Origin: Cephalotus follicularis
Lineage: Eukaryota; Streptophyta; Magnoliopsida; Oxalidales; Cephalotaceae
DNA length: 64,000 nucleotides
NCBI GenBank assembly: GCA_001972305.1
Contig: BDDD01001760.1
Coordinates: 139,968-203,967 of the forward strand
Reading direction: 5' to 3'
The first letter of the stretch is position 1; each line of letters starts with the position of its first letter. Below, one piece after another: positions 1 to 13,068 of this stretch. The notes beneath the pieces were generated by a model. It was not told the origin of the DNA and searched no databases. It saw only the letters and a program-made list of their open reading frames with translations. The translations under genes and the position numbers were made by a program.

Positions 1-82
1 ATCGATATACAACCCTTCCCTTTCGATTCCTCATGTCAAACAGTCAATTTGGGTGAGTTTTAGGTCACTTTTGCTTACATAG

Positions 83-135
<53 letters not shown>

Positions 136-357
136 AATGGGTTTGGAAGACAAAGAGAGTGAAAATGTGCGAAATGAGAGGTTTAGGCCGCTATTTATAG
201 GCTTCTCACTAACTCTCTCCCCATGTACTATCAATATAGTACACAGACATACAATATCACTATATGAGTATTGGAAATACTCCACTTTATCAATATCCAT
301 ATGCACAATCATTATTCAATAAATCTATATACCATGACAAATGATGAAATATATGTT
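1..357 (-). mobile_element. X-family gypsy LTR fragment, minus orientation, cut by window edge
   Basis: This stretch matches, in the same orientation, the minus-strand X2 LTR near 35,950-36,290. Shared stretches include AACAGTCAATTTGGGTGAG, a TATA-like CTATTTATAG and a CATACAATATCA block. It corresponds to the start of the X LTR read on the minus strand, but the outermost bases of the LTR are missing at its right end. At about 358 the sequence switches abruptly to the same family in plus orientation, so the two fragments meet head to head. The short ORFs here are low-complexity translations and not genes. It is an old, broken copy. Confidence 0.6.
79..133. repeat. (GATA)n/(GA)n microsatellite
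   Basis: About six GATA units run directly into about fifteen GA units. The tract lies in the 5'-UTR-like part of the X LTR, where other X copies have a shorter CT/GA-rich stretch. It looks like expansion of a pre-existing purine-rich leader. Confidence 0.9.
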
Positions 358-1380
358 AATGGTAGATATTAGTTGATGAACTATAATAGAGCCCTAAACA
401 CTCTAAACTTTCATTATCTCCTCTTCTCTCTCTCTCTCTCTCTCTACCCCGTTTCTCTCACTCACTCTCTACCCAGAGAACCCCTAAATAGCTAATTGAT
501 TCAAGAACAAAAGTTTTAAGGGTTATGATTGATCAAACCTTTGATTGACACAAGATTAAAGCTCCATAGATAAAAAACTTGCGTTCTTTCCCAAATTTCT
601 CAACTGAAGAACCAAGAACAAACTTTAATCTTTGGTAGAAACCTTCTCTACCTAAATATGCTTATGATTACACATATATGCACATGTATAAATTAATTGA
701 ATGGATTGATTTGAGTGAAATTAGATGAATTGTTTAAAATACAAAGTTAGGTCTAAAAGGAGGTTTTTGACCTAAAATGAAAAGGAATGGATTTGAAGGA
801 TTAAAATTGGCTTTAATGGCATAGAAATGGTCTAAGGAACTTAAATTGAACTTGGTTTTGAAATAAGTGAAGAAATGATTGAATTTTGAAAAATTTTGTT
901 TAAGAACCCCAAAGTTTTGATACACTAAGTGACGATACCCAGCCCGTGAGCGTCACCTCATAGGGGTCGTCCTAAGAGGAAACTATTTTACAAACCTTCG
1001 ATGCTTTGCCTTCCTTTGAAACATCTGGATAAGCAATGATGCTTAGTTTTGAGTGTCGCAGCTTAGGGCAATTGGAAATGGATTAAAACCTACTAACTTG
1101 CCTAAGAGCTGATGCTTCGACCTAACAGTTGACGCTTAGCGCTAAGCATCAATGCCCAGGTTCAAGGCTTCACCGCTTAAGGCCTGCAAGTTTTCTAAAA
1201 TGTTTTCAAGCATTTTTTTTAAAAATGGTTTTCTTTCAGGTTGCTTCTTAGGCCCATGATATCGTTATAGCTGGGTCCCTTCCCAGTTTTTAAAGATGAC
1301 ATGGTAAGGGTAAGGGTAAGGTAGAGTCTTTAGAGTTAGTCATGGTACCTGATTGGTTGAGATCTTATAGGTCTACTTGT
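358..1380 (+). repeat. X1 5' LTR, left part
   Basis: This collinearly matches the X1 3' LTR from about 19,160 (GATATTAGTTGA, then a TATA-like element, a CT-rich leader, TTAAGGGTTATGATTGATCAAACC and so on). The outer LTR start is missing. Positions 928-1,165 contain degenerate copies of a (G)ACGCTTAGCGCTAAGC-type palindromic motif. The LTR is interrupted at 1,380 by copia element A1 and resumes at 16,306; the 5-bp flanks are CTTGT and CCTGT. Confidence 0.65.
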
Positions 1381-3579
1381 TGTTGGGAATGGAAGTTCAT
1401 CCCCAATGGCAAAAACGGACACAGGGTCTTAAGGGGAACATTTGTATTTTTTCTGGTTTAAGTGCAGCGGAAGAAACCCCTCAAAACCATTGATATACAG
1501 GTCCAATTTTTCATATTCCAGGTCTAAGGAACACCCACATCACATCATAATTAAATTAACATCACATATACATGCTTATGTGATGCTACAGCGACATAGA
1601 GAAGGATAGGAGAACATACAGAAACCAATGACTCCTTCTTCTTTGCCGCTACACTCTTGAGAAGACTTCCTTTGATTCCTCCAAGCTTTTAGCTCCTCCA
1701 AGATGCCAAAATTTTCTGCTCTAAGCAACAAGAAAATTCGACAGCCTTCTCTCTGATAATACAGCCTCATTGTTGCAATTCCTTCTTTAACTAACAAACT
1801 ATGCTCACAAAGGTAGCATTGAAATTGACTAAGGATGCCAATCACAATCCACCCTAGGTTAGCTCCAAAATTTGGTGAACCAAAATCAATGAAGGGAGAA
1901 AGGCACTAGGAATTTTCGTTCTCTATGTTACAGTCCTCTCAACTCTCATTCCCGTTTGCTTCTTATTTAGAGAAAACTGCTGCAATCATGACAAACGTGC
2001 TCCCACTTCTTCTCCTCTTATTTCTCTCTAGGAAGAAAAATGATTGGGAGTTGGAGAAAGAATGTGCCCACGTTTTGTGGCGTTGTGGCTGCTAGAAATC
2101 GTCCAACGTATTCAGCTGGTAGGAAAGAATAGAGAAATAACATGTTCCCACTTCTTCTTTTAGTATGCTGGTCTAACATGCGTAAAAAATGAGTCTAACT
2201 CATTCTTTGCATGACAAATGTTCACTTATCCAAGAAAACATCCAACCATCACTTAATTGAGTCATACTCATTTTAGTGATGCCACATATCCCTTCGAATA
2301 TTAATTAAATAAGATCAAGCGAAGTAGTGTCATGTGTCACCATTTAACGATAACATAGATCGCAAAATCCACCAAACCAATATTTGATTTTATTATTATC
2401 ACCAAGATTAAATATGTCCAACATATTTATGAAGGTATCATTATTGGGTAGGGACCATTTAAAATCTTGGTTAAAATTGGTAGTGTTCATAAATTACCAA
2501 AATACCCATAGGATTCGATTAAGCCATTCTAAATAGTCCCAGACCTATTTAAAAAATGCTTCCGGACTAATATCCAATATTATCTAGATGAAAAACTAAT
2601 CCAATTAATTTTCTTAAAATTTATTACACACCGTCGTAACACGAGACTTTTTGAGTCATCGGTTCGCGGGTACTATAATCCCTCGTCATGCTTGGCCCCG
2701 ATTGAGGTCTAGTGTAAGGATACGTGTCAACCCTAGATGATACCTCAATGGCTAAAATATCTGATCATAACTAGGACCTATGGTAGACTCTCCAAAAATC
2801 CAATTTCCAGTCCACCTCAACCTCGGCCAAGGATTTCATAAGTCAAAAGTACAATAAGACCATAATAGGGCCGATCACCTTTGCTCAGGTGTGAAAATCC
2901 CATATTGCCCACTTGCTTACATTGGTATGGATTTGATCATACCCAAAGACCATACGATTGCCAGTCCCGCGTAAGAATTGGAGAAGGTGGAGATCAAAAC
3001 ATAACCGTATCCATACAATATAGAGCAGTCGCTTAGGTCTAAGGATCATACGAGTTTCATGAACTCCCCAAATGACTAACATTTATTCACAACCGCAACA
3101 AGTAGGAGTCACTACTAACACGAGAATAACGACTATCCAAATAGTGTCTCATATGCGGGTCAAGCTCAGTGTACACGCTCTCAGCGCGTACCCCGTATTT
3201 GCCCTAGTGTCGCAACACATATGGTAGTGAGAGAATCCATCCTCCAATTCCCAAAAGCAGGCAATATACGCGCAAGTCTATCCGGTTCACTAATGCCCAC
3301 AAAGTGAACCTATGACTTGGAACTAATTCAACATAAGGAATAAGGTAGCCAATCTCACTGCCTCTATGCTTGACATCCAACCTTATGTCAGCGCATCACA
3401 AGTGCAAGTAGGGTAATTTAGACTACTTTGTTTAAGTGATAAAACACAAGTGATATTGCCATAATTAATATAAACAAATTAGCACATGTCATATATATAT
3501 GGAAAAAGATTGTTTATATACATAGACATGCCCGACACATAAGCCCATCCAATGGCTCGTCTTGTCACCCTATCTAACA
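1381..3579 (-). repeat. A1 3' LTR
   Basis: The 2.2-kb LTR has TG...CA ends (TGTTGGGAATGG ... TATCTAACA). It is collinear with the A1 5' LTR at 14,265-16,305 and, over its inner two thirds, with the A2 LTRs. It lies inside the X1 LTR, and its outer edge at 1,381 is followed through by the X1 sequence resuming at 16,306. Confidence 0.85.
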
Positions 3580-3753
3580 ATCTCTCACTTGATCCTCAAG
3601 CCATGAACTCCTATAGCCTAGACCCATCGTCCCACGATGATGTTCCAAAACCTTGTTGCCCATTGCCTTGCTCAGTGGATCTACGGTGTTCTCCTTTGAG
3701 GAGACTCTCTCAAGTTGAATATCTCCCCTACCAATGATCTCTCGGATCAAATG
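3580..3753 (-). pseudogene. A1 RNase H tail and polypurine tract
   Basis: On the minus strand this is the last part of the copia pol region, collinear with A2 at 41,333-41,500. The polypurine tract (AAGTGAGAGA, minus strand) abuts the LTR. The solo LTR V separates this tail from the rest of pol. Confidence 0.75.
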
Positions 3754-5956
3754 TGTAATACCCTGCTCGTTCGTAAATATATTTTACGGATTTTATATGT
3801 GTTTTCGGGCTTTTAATTTTGTTTAATTTTAAAAGTCCGGTTGCCCTATGATTTGGGTTTATGTGATTTGAGCTGACTGTTACCAGTCCGAAATTTTGGG
3901 TATGTTATGCTATGTTGGGTTTGGGTTTTATTTATTTTATTTTAATCCAAAATTATTTTATTAAAAACAAATTAATTACCTTTTATTTTAAAATCCCTTA
4001 ATTCTTTTTATTATTAATTCTTTTTATTATTAATTCTTTATTTTCCCTTTTTCCCTATTTTATCATTTTCTTCCTACTTTCCTCCTTCTTTTCCATAATT
4101 CCTTCTTTCCACCATCAAAATCACATGCTAAGTCTCTCTTTTCCTATTTCAAATTCCAGAAAATCCTCCTTTCTTTTCCCTTTTGTCAAATTGTGTCTCC
4201 TCCTTTCTCCTTTCTTAGAATGCCTTTGCCATTTTATATGTTGCCCTCATCTCCCTTGCAAGCCACTGCAGATTCTGCCTTGTTAGTGTGTAACAAGCTA
4301 CCGCGTGATTCATTCTTCAAATTCCAAGAGGTAATCTCGACCCTTAATTGTTTCTTTTGGGTTGAACTCTCTTAGTTTGCTATGTATGTCTAGGGATGTT
4401 ATGATTTTGTATTCTTCTTCCTCTGTTTTTGTTCAAAGACAAATTGTGGGTGTGTGCTAGTGATTCTTCTACTGTTTTTGTGTTCTGGGAATCACTACAG
4501 GTAAGTTAATTCGTCACTTTTGTAATAGTTTTGTTGTAATGTTGTGAAAATTGAGTTTTTGTGCTCTTGGTGTCTTTGGGTCATTGATTCCTGCCTAAAC
4601 ATGTTGTCAATATGTTAGTGATACTGTCAACACGTTTTATACTCATATATGTGTCACAAACTTGTTTTATAACATCTGTAATCGATTAGAGACAGAATCT
4701 GGACATGTACATCCATTGTCTTTTTGTTTCCTTTTTGTAAGTTAAGTCACTGTCCAATTGTTTATATGTCGTTTCTGTGTTTCTATGTCACCTACAAGTC
4801 ATATATAATCATATGTTTATGTCCATATGTCTCTAGTTTAATGTAGAAACCATTTGAACCATTTTCAATAGCAAATCGTCGAATTTCCAACTGTTCTGTC
4901 GCCCAGAACAGTCGACTGTCTCTGTGGACAGTCGGCTGGAATGGTTGGGCAGCCGACTGCCACATGAATGCAGTCGACTGTCTTGGTTGTGTAGTCGACT
5001 GGAGGTATGAACACAGTCGACTGCCTGCATTCTGGGTTGTGTAGTCGACTGGACCATATGAATAGTCGACTGCCAAGCCTCCCCAGTCGACTGGAGCTCT
5101 GTTTTAGTCGACTGTTTTGCCCTAGAATGTACTGTTTTCAACTGTTTTAATCCGTTTAATCCTCGAATCGACCTGAGTCTTTTCCAAACACTGTTAAGAG
5201 TCTGTTTAATACTTCTGATGTGTTTTAGACTCTTACACGTATGATTTTAAATGTCTTTTAGATTTTGTGCTTCAAAGGAGAATTTGTTTTTGATCGCCTA
5301 TTCGTAAGTACTTTGTAAGCGCATAAGGTACGGATTTTCTGTTCTTTGGCTATCTGATATTCGAACTGAAACTGTTTTATTAAGCTTCTTCGTTTATGAT
5401 ATGTGATATGTATATGGCTCAGTATGTTTTATGAACTATGATTTCGATGTTTTAAAATGTTTCGTAATTGTTTCGAAAGATATGCAATTGTTATTTGAAT
5501 ATGATTAAACTGCTTTATCTATTAAAGATTTCTGTTACGTCATTATTGAAATATTAATGTTTTTAAATTACCGTTTACTGTTTTATTTCCCTTATCCGTA
5601 CTGAGGTTTGCTCAGCCGTGTTTTTGTTTCCATGCGGCAGGTTTTCAGGAGCAGCGGGGGAAAGTTTGATTGAGTGGTGACCACCCTCTTTGTTGGATCC
5701 TTAGGAGAGAGTGATCCTTATGTTATGATTAGTGGTCAGAAACATGAATTATTATGTTTTAAGTTTTTAAATTGGAACTGAATTATGTTTTGAGTTTTCC
5801 GCAACCACTTAATATGTTAAATGGTCAAGTTTTAATGTTTTGATAAGACTGCCACGTTTTGGCTGTTATTGTCTAATAAAACAAACTTATGATTTGTTAA
5901 GTTATGTTTTGTATGATATGACCATGTGACGACTCCCGCCGTCCGGGGGTGTTACA
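3754..5956 (+). mobile_element. V: solo Ty3/gypsy-type LTR inside A1
   Basis: It begins TGTAATACCC and ends GGGTGTTACA, with a perfect 5-bp TSD AAATG on both sides (3,749-3,753 and 5,957-5,961). Removing it restores the copia sequence, matching the A2 site near 41,505. The 2.2-kb length and the absence of internal domains indicate a solo LTR left by LTR-LTR recombination. It carries a striking cluster of AGTCGACT palindromes (next entry). The short ORFs here, on both strands, are not genes. Confidence 0.85.
4909..5114. repeat. Cluster of about ten CAGTCGACTG-type palindromes
   Basis: About ten copies of YAGTCGACTG, two of them with one changed base, occur every 20-30 bp over 206 bp of the V LTR. 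The spacer sequences differ, so this is not a simple tandem repeat: the palindrome itself is what recurs. The same motif is clustered in the unrelated-looking Z LTRs. Confidence 0.9.
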
Positions 5957-8492
5957 AAATGATAGTGCCGCTCGATGTGTTTGGATCGCTGGTGAGGCCG
6001 TGGTTCCTTGGTTTGTGCTATAGCCCCGTTATTGTCACAGTATATTACAACCAGACTACTAATGGTAGGAATAACTCCGAGTTCAGTGATGAACTTGCGT
6101 ATCCATACACCATCCTTGGCGGCATCTGAGGCTGCTATGTACTCGAATTCTATTGTGCAATCCGCTATTGTCTCCTGTTTGGAACTGCGCTAGCTCACAG
6201 CTCCTCCATTCAGCACAAAAACATACCCAAAGACTGATTTGTGATCATCGGGATCACTATCAAAATTGGAGTCTGTATATCCATCCAATTTCAACTCACT
6301 ATCTTTTCCATATATCAAGAAGATATCATGAGTCCTTTTAAGGTACTTCAGAATCCCCTTAACCACTTCCCAGTGCTTCTCACCGGGATCAGACTGAAAT
6401 CGACTTGCCATTCCCAGCGCAAGCGCGACATTAGGCCTAGTACATAACATGGAATACATGATCGACCCTACTACCGAAGCATAAGGCATCCGACTCATGC
6501 GTGCTCTCTCTTCAGGTCCCCGTGGAGACATCTTCCGAGAAAGTAGAATTCCTTCACCTATTGGTAATAAGCCTCTCTTAGAATTATCCATGCTAAACCT
6601 TTTCAGCACCTTGCTAATGTACTGGCTTTGAGAAAGCCCAAGCAACCTATTAGACCTATCCCTGTAGATCCTAATACCCAGTATATAGGTGGCTTCTCCC
6701 AAATGCTTCATGGAAAAGCTCTTAGCTAGCCATACTTTTGTAGATTGCAACATCCCTACATCATTCCCAATGAGTAGGATGTCATCTACATATAGCGCTA
6801 AGAAAGTGATATTAGGTCCCTCTTGCTTTCAATAAACACAAGGCTCGTCTACATTTTTAATGAAGTCAAAAGCTTTGACAGCTTCATCAAAATGTATATT
6901 CCAGCTATGAGATGCTTGCTTTAGTCCATAAATGGACCGTTCGAGCTTGCACACCGTGTGCGGATGCTCGGTGGATGTAAACCCCTCAGGTTGGAACATA
7001 TAAATGTCCTCTTCAAGACGCCCATTTAAAAATGTTGTATTGACATCCATTTTTCATATCTCATAATCATATTGAGCGGCAATCGCAAGCAAAATCCGAA
7101 TGGATTTGAGCATGGTGACAAGTGAGAATGTCTCAGTATAGTAGAGACCATGTCGCTGTCTATACCCTTTTGAAACTAATCGAGCTTTATATGTTTCGAT
7201 TTTTCCATCTGCGTTCATCTTCTTTTTGAAGATCCATTTGCAGCCAATAGGCACTATGCCTTCGGGTGCTTCAACCAAATTCCAAACTTGGTTGGAGTAC
7301 AGGAATCCATTTCAAATTTTATGGCTCCTAGCCATGCCTTAGATTCAGTGCCCTACACTGCCTCCTGATAGTTGGTAGGCTCGTCGTCTTCAATGACGTT
7401 GACCTCATCAGTACCATCAATGAGGAAACCATACCTCTCAGGTGCTAATGAAATATGACCTGATCTCCTCAAAGGAGCTTTGCCTAACTAAGATCCATTC
7501 TTATCTTGAGATCCAATCTCAACTGTGTTCTTTGAAGGTCCAACCCCCAACTCCTCCATTTCTTGCGTTGCCCTTACCTGTGGCAACTCCTTGAGTTCCA
7601 CCTGACTCCCACTGTTTCCTTCAAAAAGGTATTCCTTCTCTAGGAACACATAATTTCATGAAACAAGTATCCTTTGTTCGCTAGGATGGTAGAAGTAGTA
7701 TCCTTTGGTTTCTCTAGGATACCCTACAAACCTGTAACGATCTGACCTCGCTTCCAGCTTATCTACGTCAAGCCTCTTGACATAAGCCGGTTAGCCCCAA
7801 ACCTTTAAATGGCTCAGGCTGGGTTTCCTCCCTGACCATACCTGGTATGGAGTGGAGGGTCTAGATTTTGAAGGAATCTGATTCAATATATAGGCAGCTA
7901 TATCTAGGGCATATCCCTAGAGATAGGTGGGAAGGTCAATAAAAGACATCATTGATTGAACCATGTCCAACAAGGTCCGATTCCTCCTTTCGGACACACC
8001 ATTATGTTGTGGTGTTCTAGGAGGTGTCCATTGAGAAAGAATTATGTTATCTCTAAGATAACCTAGGAATTCAGTTGATAGGTACTCGCCACCTCGATCC
8101 AACCGAAGTATTTTAATTGACTTACCAGTCTATTTTTCTACTTCAAGTCTAAACTCCTTAAATTTCTCAAGGGATTCTGACTTGTGTCTCATCAGATACA
8201 CATAGCTAGACCTAGATAAATCATTGGTAAATGTTATGAAGTAGATATAACCCCTTCGCGCACTAACCGACATAGGACCACATACGTCTGTATGAACTAA
8301 CCCCAGTAAGTCCATTGCCCTTTCTCCTTCCCCGGAGAAGGGAGATTTGATCATCTTTCCCAATAAGCATGATTCACACGTTGGATAGGACTCCAAGTCC
8401 TGGATATCCAAAAAATTATCCTTAACCAACTGTGTAAGCCTGACATCACTAAGATGTCCAAGTCTACAGTGCCAAGTATAGGTTTTATTCAA
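5957..8492 (-). pseudogene. A1 pol: integrase, reverse transcriptase, RNase H
   Basis: Copia pol is readable on the minus strand. GAG-pre-integrase/integrase is at about 8,490-7,780, with HCRLGHLSD, the CESCLLGK zinc-binding piece and TPQHNGVSERRNRT. Reverse transcriptase is at about 7,280-6,700, with GCKWIFKKK, YKARLVSKGY and MDVNTTFLNG. RNase H is at about 6,700-5,957, with DGYTDSNFDSDPDDHKS and GYVFVLNGGAVS. The product would be the replication polyprotein of a copia element. The region is broken in several places and continues beyond the V insertion at 3,753. Neighbouring ORFs on the plus strand are shadows. Confidence 0.85.
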
Positions 8493-8522
8493 CTCAGTTT
8501 TTCTATGTCTTTTCTTATTACT

Positions 8523-9851
8523 TTACTCAATGGATAGGATTTTTGATTGTACAATATTCAAAACAAATAATCCATTGTCAATAAAACCATTACTAACACA
8601 AACATTGTGAGAATATACAAAACATTGAATGTCTTGGAATCTGAGCTCTAAGCCCAAATTACGTAAGTATGAAACACTTATAATATTTCTTACAATGTTC
8701 AGCACATAATAACATGGATCGAGAGTTAATACAAAACCATTACCAAAAGTAATGTCATAAATCCCTACAGCTTTAGCGATGATCCTAGATCCATCCCCAA
8801 GCCGCAAGTCCAAGTCTCCAACTCCAAGCCTTCTAACTTTTCTTAGTCCCTGCGATGAATTGCACAGGTTAGTTCCATATCCAGTATCCAATACCCATGA
8901 AGAACTACTATTCAAAGCTAGATTTAGTTCAATCGTAAACATACCTAATGTACTCGCACCATGCGAAGTATCAGTAGAGACTACAACACCAGTAACCCGA
9001 CAATCTTTCTTCCAGTGTCCAGTCTTACCACACTGAAAACAGGCACCCTCAGCTGCCAGCTGCTTCATACGATTCCTGGTAATGCCCCCAATACCTCCAA
9101 GTTTGCCCTTCTTTTTCTTGTGCTTCTTCTTACCCTTGTCTTTTGTATTGATAGGTCCGAGTTCGCCCTTCCCTTTAGAGGAAGATGAGGCACTGCCCTT
9201 TCCTTGGGTAGACCTAGAAGAAGGAAGAAGTAAGGAGTGGGACTTTGACTTTCTAGAGTCAAAATTGGCCTCAACCATTCTCAACATAGCAATTAACTCA
9301 GTAAAAGTTATTTCTATCTTGTTTATATGAAAATTCACTAAGAACTATGAGAACGACTTAGGAAGGGATGTAAGAATAAGATCCACATAAAGATCACGGT
9401 CCATGACAAACCCTAATTGAGCGAGTTGCTCAATCATGTCTATCATCTTCAATCCATGATCATGGATTGAAGCTCCCTCTGGCATCTGTGCCTTGAAGAG
9501 CCTGCGCGAGAGATTGAACCTCAAAGTCCTAGACTCAGCCCCATACATCTCCTGAAGATGGAGTAGTATAGCGGATAAGGTGTCCATCTTCTCGTGTTGG
9601 CGTTGCAGCTTCGGTGTCATCCCCGGAAGGGCTAAGCACTGTGTCTGCTCGTCGTCCTCCAACCACTTGGCTAGAAGGTCTGACTCCTCAGGCGTAGGGT
9701 CTACACCTAGTGCAGGAGGCTCCCCAGCCATCACATGCGCCATTTTATTGACCATTAGGACGATCTTGAGGTTGCGGTGCCAATCGAGAAAATTAGGGCC
9801 CTCTAATTTGTTGGTATCTAGAATACGGGACATAGAAGATTGAAAAGCCAT
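8523..9851 (-). pseudogene. A1 gag with zinc knuckle and protease
   Basis: The gag N-terminus reads MAFQSSMSRILDTNKLEGPN, then LDWHRNLKIVL, a typical copia gag start. It runs on through LSRRLFKAQMPEGAS and a Lys/Gly-rich stretch to a CCHC knuckle (CFQCGKTGHWKKDC, about 9,047-9,006). The aspartic protease motif WVLDTGYGTNLC follows. The gag is the capsid/nucleocapsid precursor. The start is at 9,851, matching A2 at 45,385. It is broken, but only by a small number of breaks. Confidence 0.85.
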
Positions 9852-11849
9852 TTTCTAACAACATAGATAAGGAAATAAAAGATGAGTTAGCATTTATTTC
9901 TATTTTAATATATGACAACCATAACACTTGGTCTTTAGTGCTTATGGTTCCTTCCACTATTGTAATCGTATTCCGTAGCCCCATATGGAACTCGAGAAGT
10001 CCAACTTCCTAGTGGTGACTGGAATCCATCGCAATCATATTATGGTCACACATAGGCGTGTCCAACCATAATATATCCAATGGGTAGGCTATCTTGTCAA
10101 TTTGCATCCAATGCAAGATCCAATCATAAAATTCGACCTCTCGATTCAATATGGCCTTAGCTAGGGCATAACAAACCATTAGAATCAATATAAGTTAAAC
10201 ACCCACAATCTTCATTGGAACGCACTAGTTTTAACACCCACACGTAGGCGTGTCCAAGTGCTAACACATAGCCGCCCTCTGCGATGTTCTACACCGACAT
10301 TGACATAGCGTCCCATAGGTTACTAGCCTCAGCTAGGGCATGAAAAACTAATAACCCAGGTACACCACTCAATGAAGACTGTGGAAGGCCACGGGGAACC
10401 ACTCTATGGGTTCCTACGTTCAGACTTAATATTTAATTGAGGGAATTTACGGTATCACATTTTAATTACCAAGCCCTTAATTAATTCATTGGTTTCATTA
10501 CCCAATTCCAATTAATTACGGCTTTGCATGCATGACATGTATTAGGACTATCCATCTTATGCACATTGGATTTATTTATAAAATAAATCAATGGAATGGC
10601 AAAGGACCTCACTAGAAGTAATGACTTGAGCCTAAAGTTACTATTTGGTCTTCCTAGGTGCAATGATAAAATCTATCTATTACATATAGCACCATGCAAC
10701 ATGGCCTTCAATGGTCTTGTACTTCTCTTCTCCTCTTCTCCTCTTCTCCATCCATCTTTTCAAGGTCTTCTTTTACAAATATAATTTGCATTCCAAATAA
10801 AATTACATTCAAATCTTTAAAGTAGAGAATACATATAAAAGATGAGAAGAGATCTTATTCTAAAAAGGATATAGAAGAGAAAAACTTTAAATGGTGCACG
10901 CGGTCACCTTATTACAGACCATTAATAAATAACAGATAAAATCATCAACAAAAGAAAACCAAAACTAGGTCGTTTCCTTATAGGTCATCCATTGTGCATA
11001 AGAGTATTAAAGTTTATCTAATATAACTTCAAAACAATACACAAATGCCTCTCACAATAACCAATTACAAAATTTAATATCATATGTTATTTATGAGTTT
11101 AACTCTCACTAAATAAAGCAATGATCAATTATCCTCTAAGTACCTTAGCCCAAAAATTCCAAACTTTTAGCAACAGTGTAATTTCTCGTCTAACCTTCGA
11201 CAGTTTGTCAAAAGCATCGCCGGTTACACTCTAAGCATCGACAGTTTATTTCAAATCGTCAGCGCTTTAAGCAACCGTTTGCGCTTTTGGCTAACTGTCG
11301 ATGCTTTGGCGCTTAAGCGTGAGCAGTTTACATAAAACCGTTAGTGCTCAACATTCTCGTCAGCGCTTAACCTTAGCGCTTTGACTAACCGTTGTAGCTT
11401 TAATCAAAAGCGTCGACGTTTAGACTCCTACAAAATAGCACCACGCCAAAAACTACAGTTTTCCCAATGGTTGGACTTAAGGTATTCCACATATTTGTAC
11501 TTTGCAAATATTTGGTAACCTCGTACTACACTATGCAGGTTCTAGACATAAGTCCAAGCTTAACAGCCTATGCAAGTCACACATTCTTCAACCATTATCC
11601 ATAAACTAGAAACCAAAGGCATTTTCAAGGATTACATGCAAGAGTATCATGAAGCAAGACAATGGTTGAACTAATGCTCCCACTGTCTCAGGCCAATAGA
11701 CACTCCCTGCACATATTAAGCACAGAAAATCTGCACAATCCAAGTGATGAACAATGAGTTTCATGTGTCTACGAAACTAGTCAAATGAACTCCAAATTAC
11801 ATTCCGTCTTTTGGGAACAACTTGCAACACAGTCCTTTACATGTTCAAA
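9852..11849 (-). mobile_element. A1 untranslated leader between 5' LTR and gag
   Basis: This non-coding stretch is collinear with the A2 leader (45,386-45,553 and 55,158-56,690). It has repeated ACATAGGCGTGTCCAA-like and AGCTAGGGCATRACAAACCA pieces, which are a copia-leader feature here. It contains degenerate TCGA-core palindromes at 11,195-11,423. I recognise no primer-binding site next to the Z1 sequence at its end, so the junction with the 5' LTR is rearranged. Confidence 0.65.
11195..11423. repeat. Degenerate GCGTCGACG-type palindrome cluster in A1 leader
   Basis: Recurring pieces include CATCGACAGTTT, GTCAGCGCTT, TGTCGATGCTTTGGCGCTTAAGC and AAAGCGTCGACGTTTA. They are degenerate forms of the AAGCGTCGACGCTT motif that is crisp in the A2 leader at 56,286-56,390. 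Confidence 0.6.
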
Positions 11850-11872
11850 CCAGTATCTGAGGCGTGAGTGGA

Positions 11873-11902
11873 CAGTCGACTGGACAATGCATCCAGTCGA
11901 CT
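11873..11902. repeat. Two CAGTCGACTG palindromes in Z1 (upstream group)
   Basis: Two perfect 10-bp palindromes lie about 20 bp apart, upstream of the TATA-like element of Z1. The equivalent place in Z2 (26,348-26,426) has four. Confidence 0.85.
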
Positions 11903-12953
11903 GGAATGGTACAGGATAGGCGCCTGGCAGGCGCAGTGACAGGGATGCCAAGTGTTCTAAATGTGGCATGCATGCGAAATGCGTGTCACCACCTGCCAGA
12001 ACATGCAAATTAGAGTGCTTGCATGCCCTCTATTCCATCTGCAATTGCAGACCTACAACCTGAAAAATCAAAAGAGAGAAAGGTGAGAAAGAGATAGAGA
12101 GAAGAGAGAAAGAAGTGCATGTGATGAGAGAAGGAAGAATTAAAGAATCTGGCGAATTCAAGGTCCCTGGCCTCTATATCAGTTGTGCATGAGCTGAGAG
12201 TGAGAGTTAGAAACACTGAGGGAAGAGAGAGAGCTTGCTAAAGATTATTGGAGCTTGCATGTTGATGGATTAGAGCTCAAAGAAGGGAATTGAAGCTTTG
12301 GAGTTCTTGGTAAGTCCTTAGTTTGAACTCACTGTTAAAATGATGATAATGTAACTAGGAGGAATATTAAATACCTTCTGTCAACGTGATTAAGGTTAAC
12401 AACTTTAGAATTGATTTAAAATGGTAAAGGAAAGAAGTAAGAAATGGATATGAAGCATAGGGAGTTTAGATAACTCTAATTTGGATTATTGTTGTTGTTA
12501 GTTAGTTGTTATAACTACTGATTCCCCTAAGTATACACATACATCTTCTGTCAACATTAAGATCAAAGAATCTGAAATTGAAAGGAATTTGACAAAGAGT
12601 TCAAAGGGAATGGGAAGAGTGATGTTTAAGACTCAATGAACTAATGATTAGCCACTATTGGAATTGTAGTTGTTATAAGTATTTACTGGAACCTTTTGAT
12701 ATTAATGCATGTCCTTAAACATGTAAATGTATAGACTGAATTTACTGGAGTTGGAAGGTTGAACTAAAAGTTGGAACTCAAAGAGAAAGATCACTCCAAT
12801 TGATCTTGGGATAGCAAATTAAGGTAGGGGTAGTGATATGTTATGGAAGATATTTTATGCATATCATGTATGTTATTTTTTGTATGATTGCATGTGTGGA
12901 ATTGGGCATTGAATTGCATACAAACTGCTACTGCCTGCATTTCTGGGCAGAAG

Positions 12954-13068
12954 TAGTCGACTGTTCTTCATGGCAGTCGACTACTCAACCCTATCCAGTC
13001 GACTACTAAGGCAAAGCAGTCGACTACTCAACCAAAGCAGCCGACTGTTCTTGAGAACAGTCGACTGT
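12954..13068. repeat. Cluster of six AGTCGACT palindromes in Z1 (downstream group)
   Basis: Six copies of YAGTCGACTR lie in 115 bp, some with a changed base, spaced 18-25 bp apart. They are roughly 0.8 kb downstream of the TATA-like box. Z2 has the matching group at 25,346-25,458. Confidence 0.9.

Noticed and set aside
4909-5114. CRISPR-like look of evenly spaced short repeats
   Set aside because: The repeats are 10-bp palindromes inside a plant LTR with spacers of irregular length, and there are no cas genes or other prokaryotic context.
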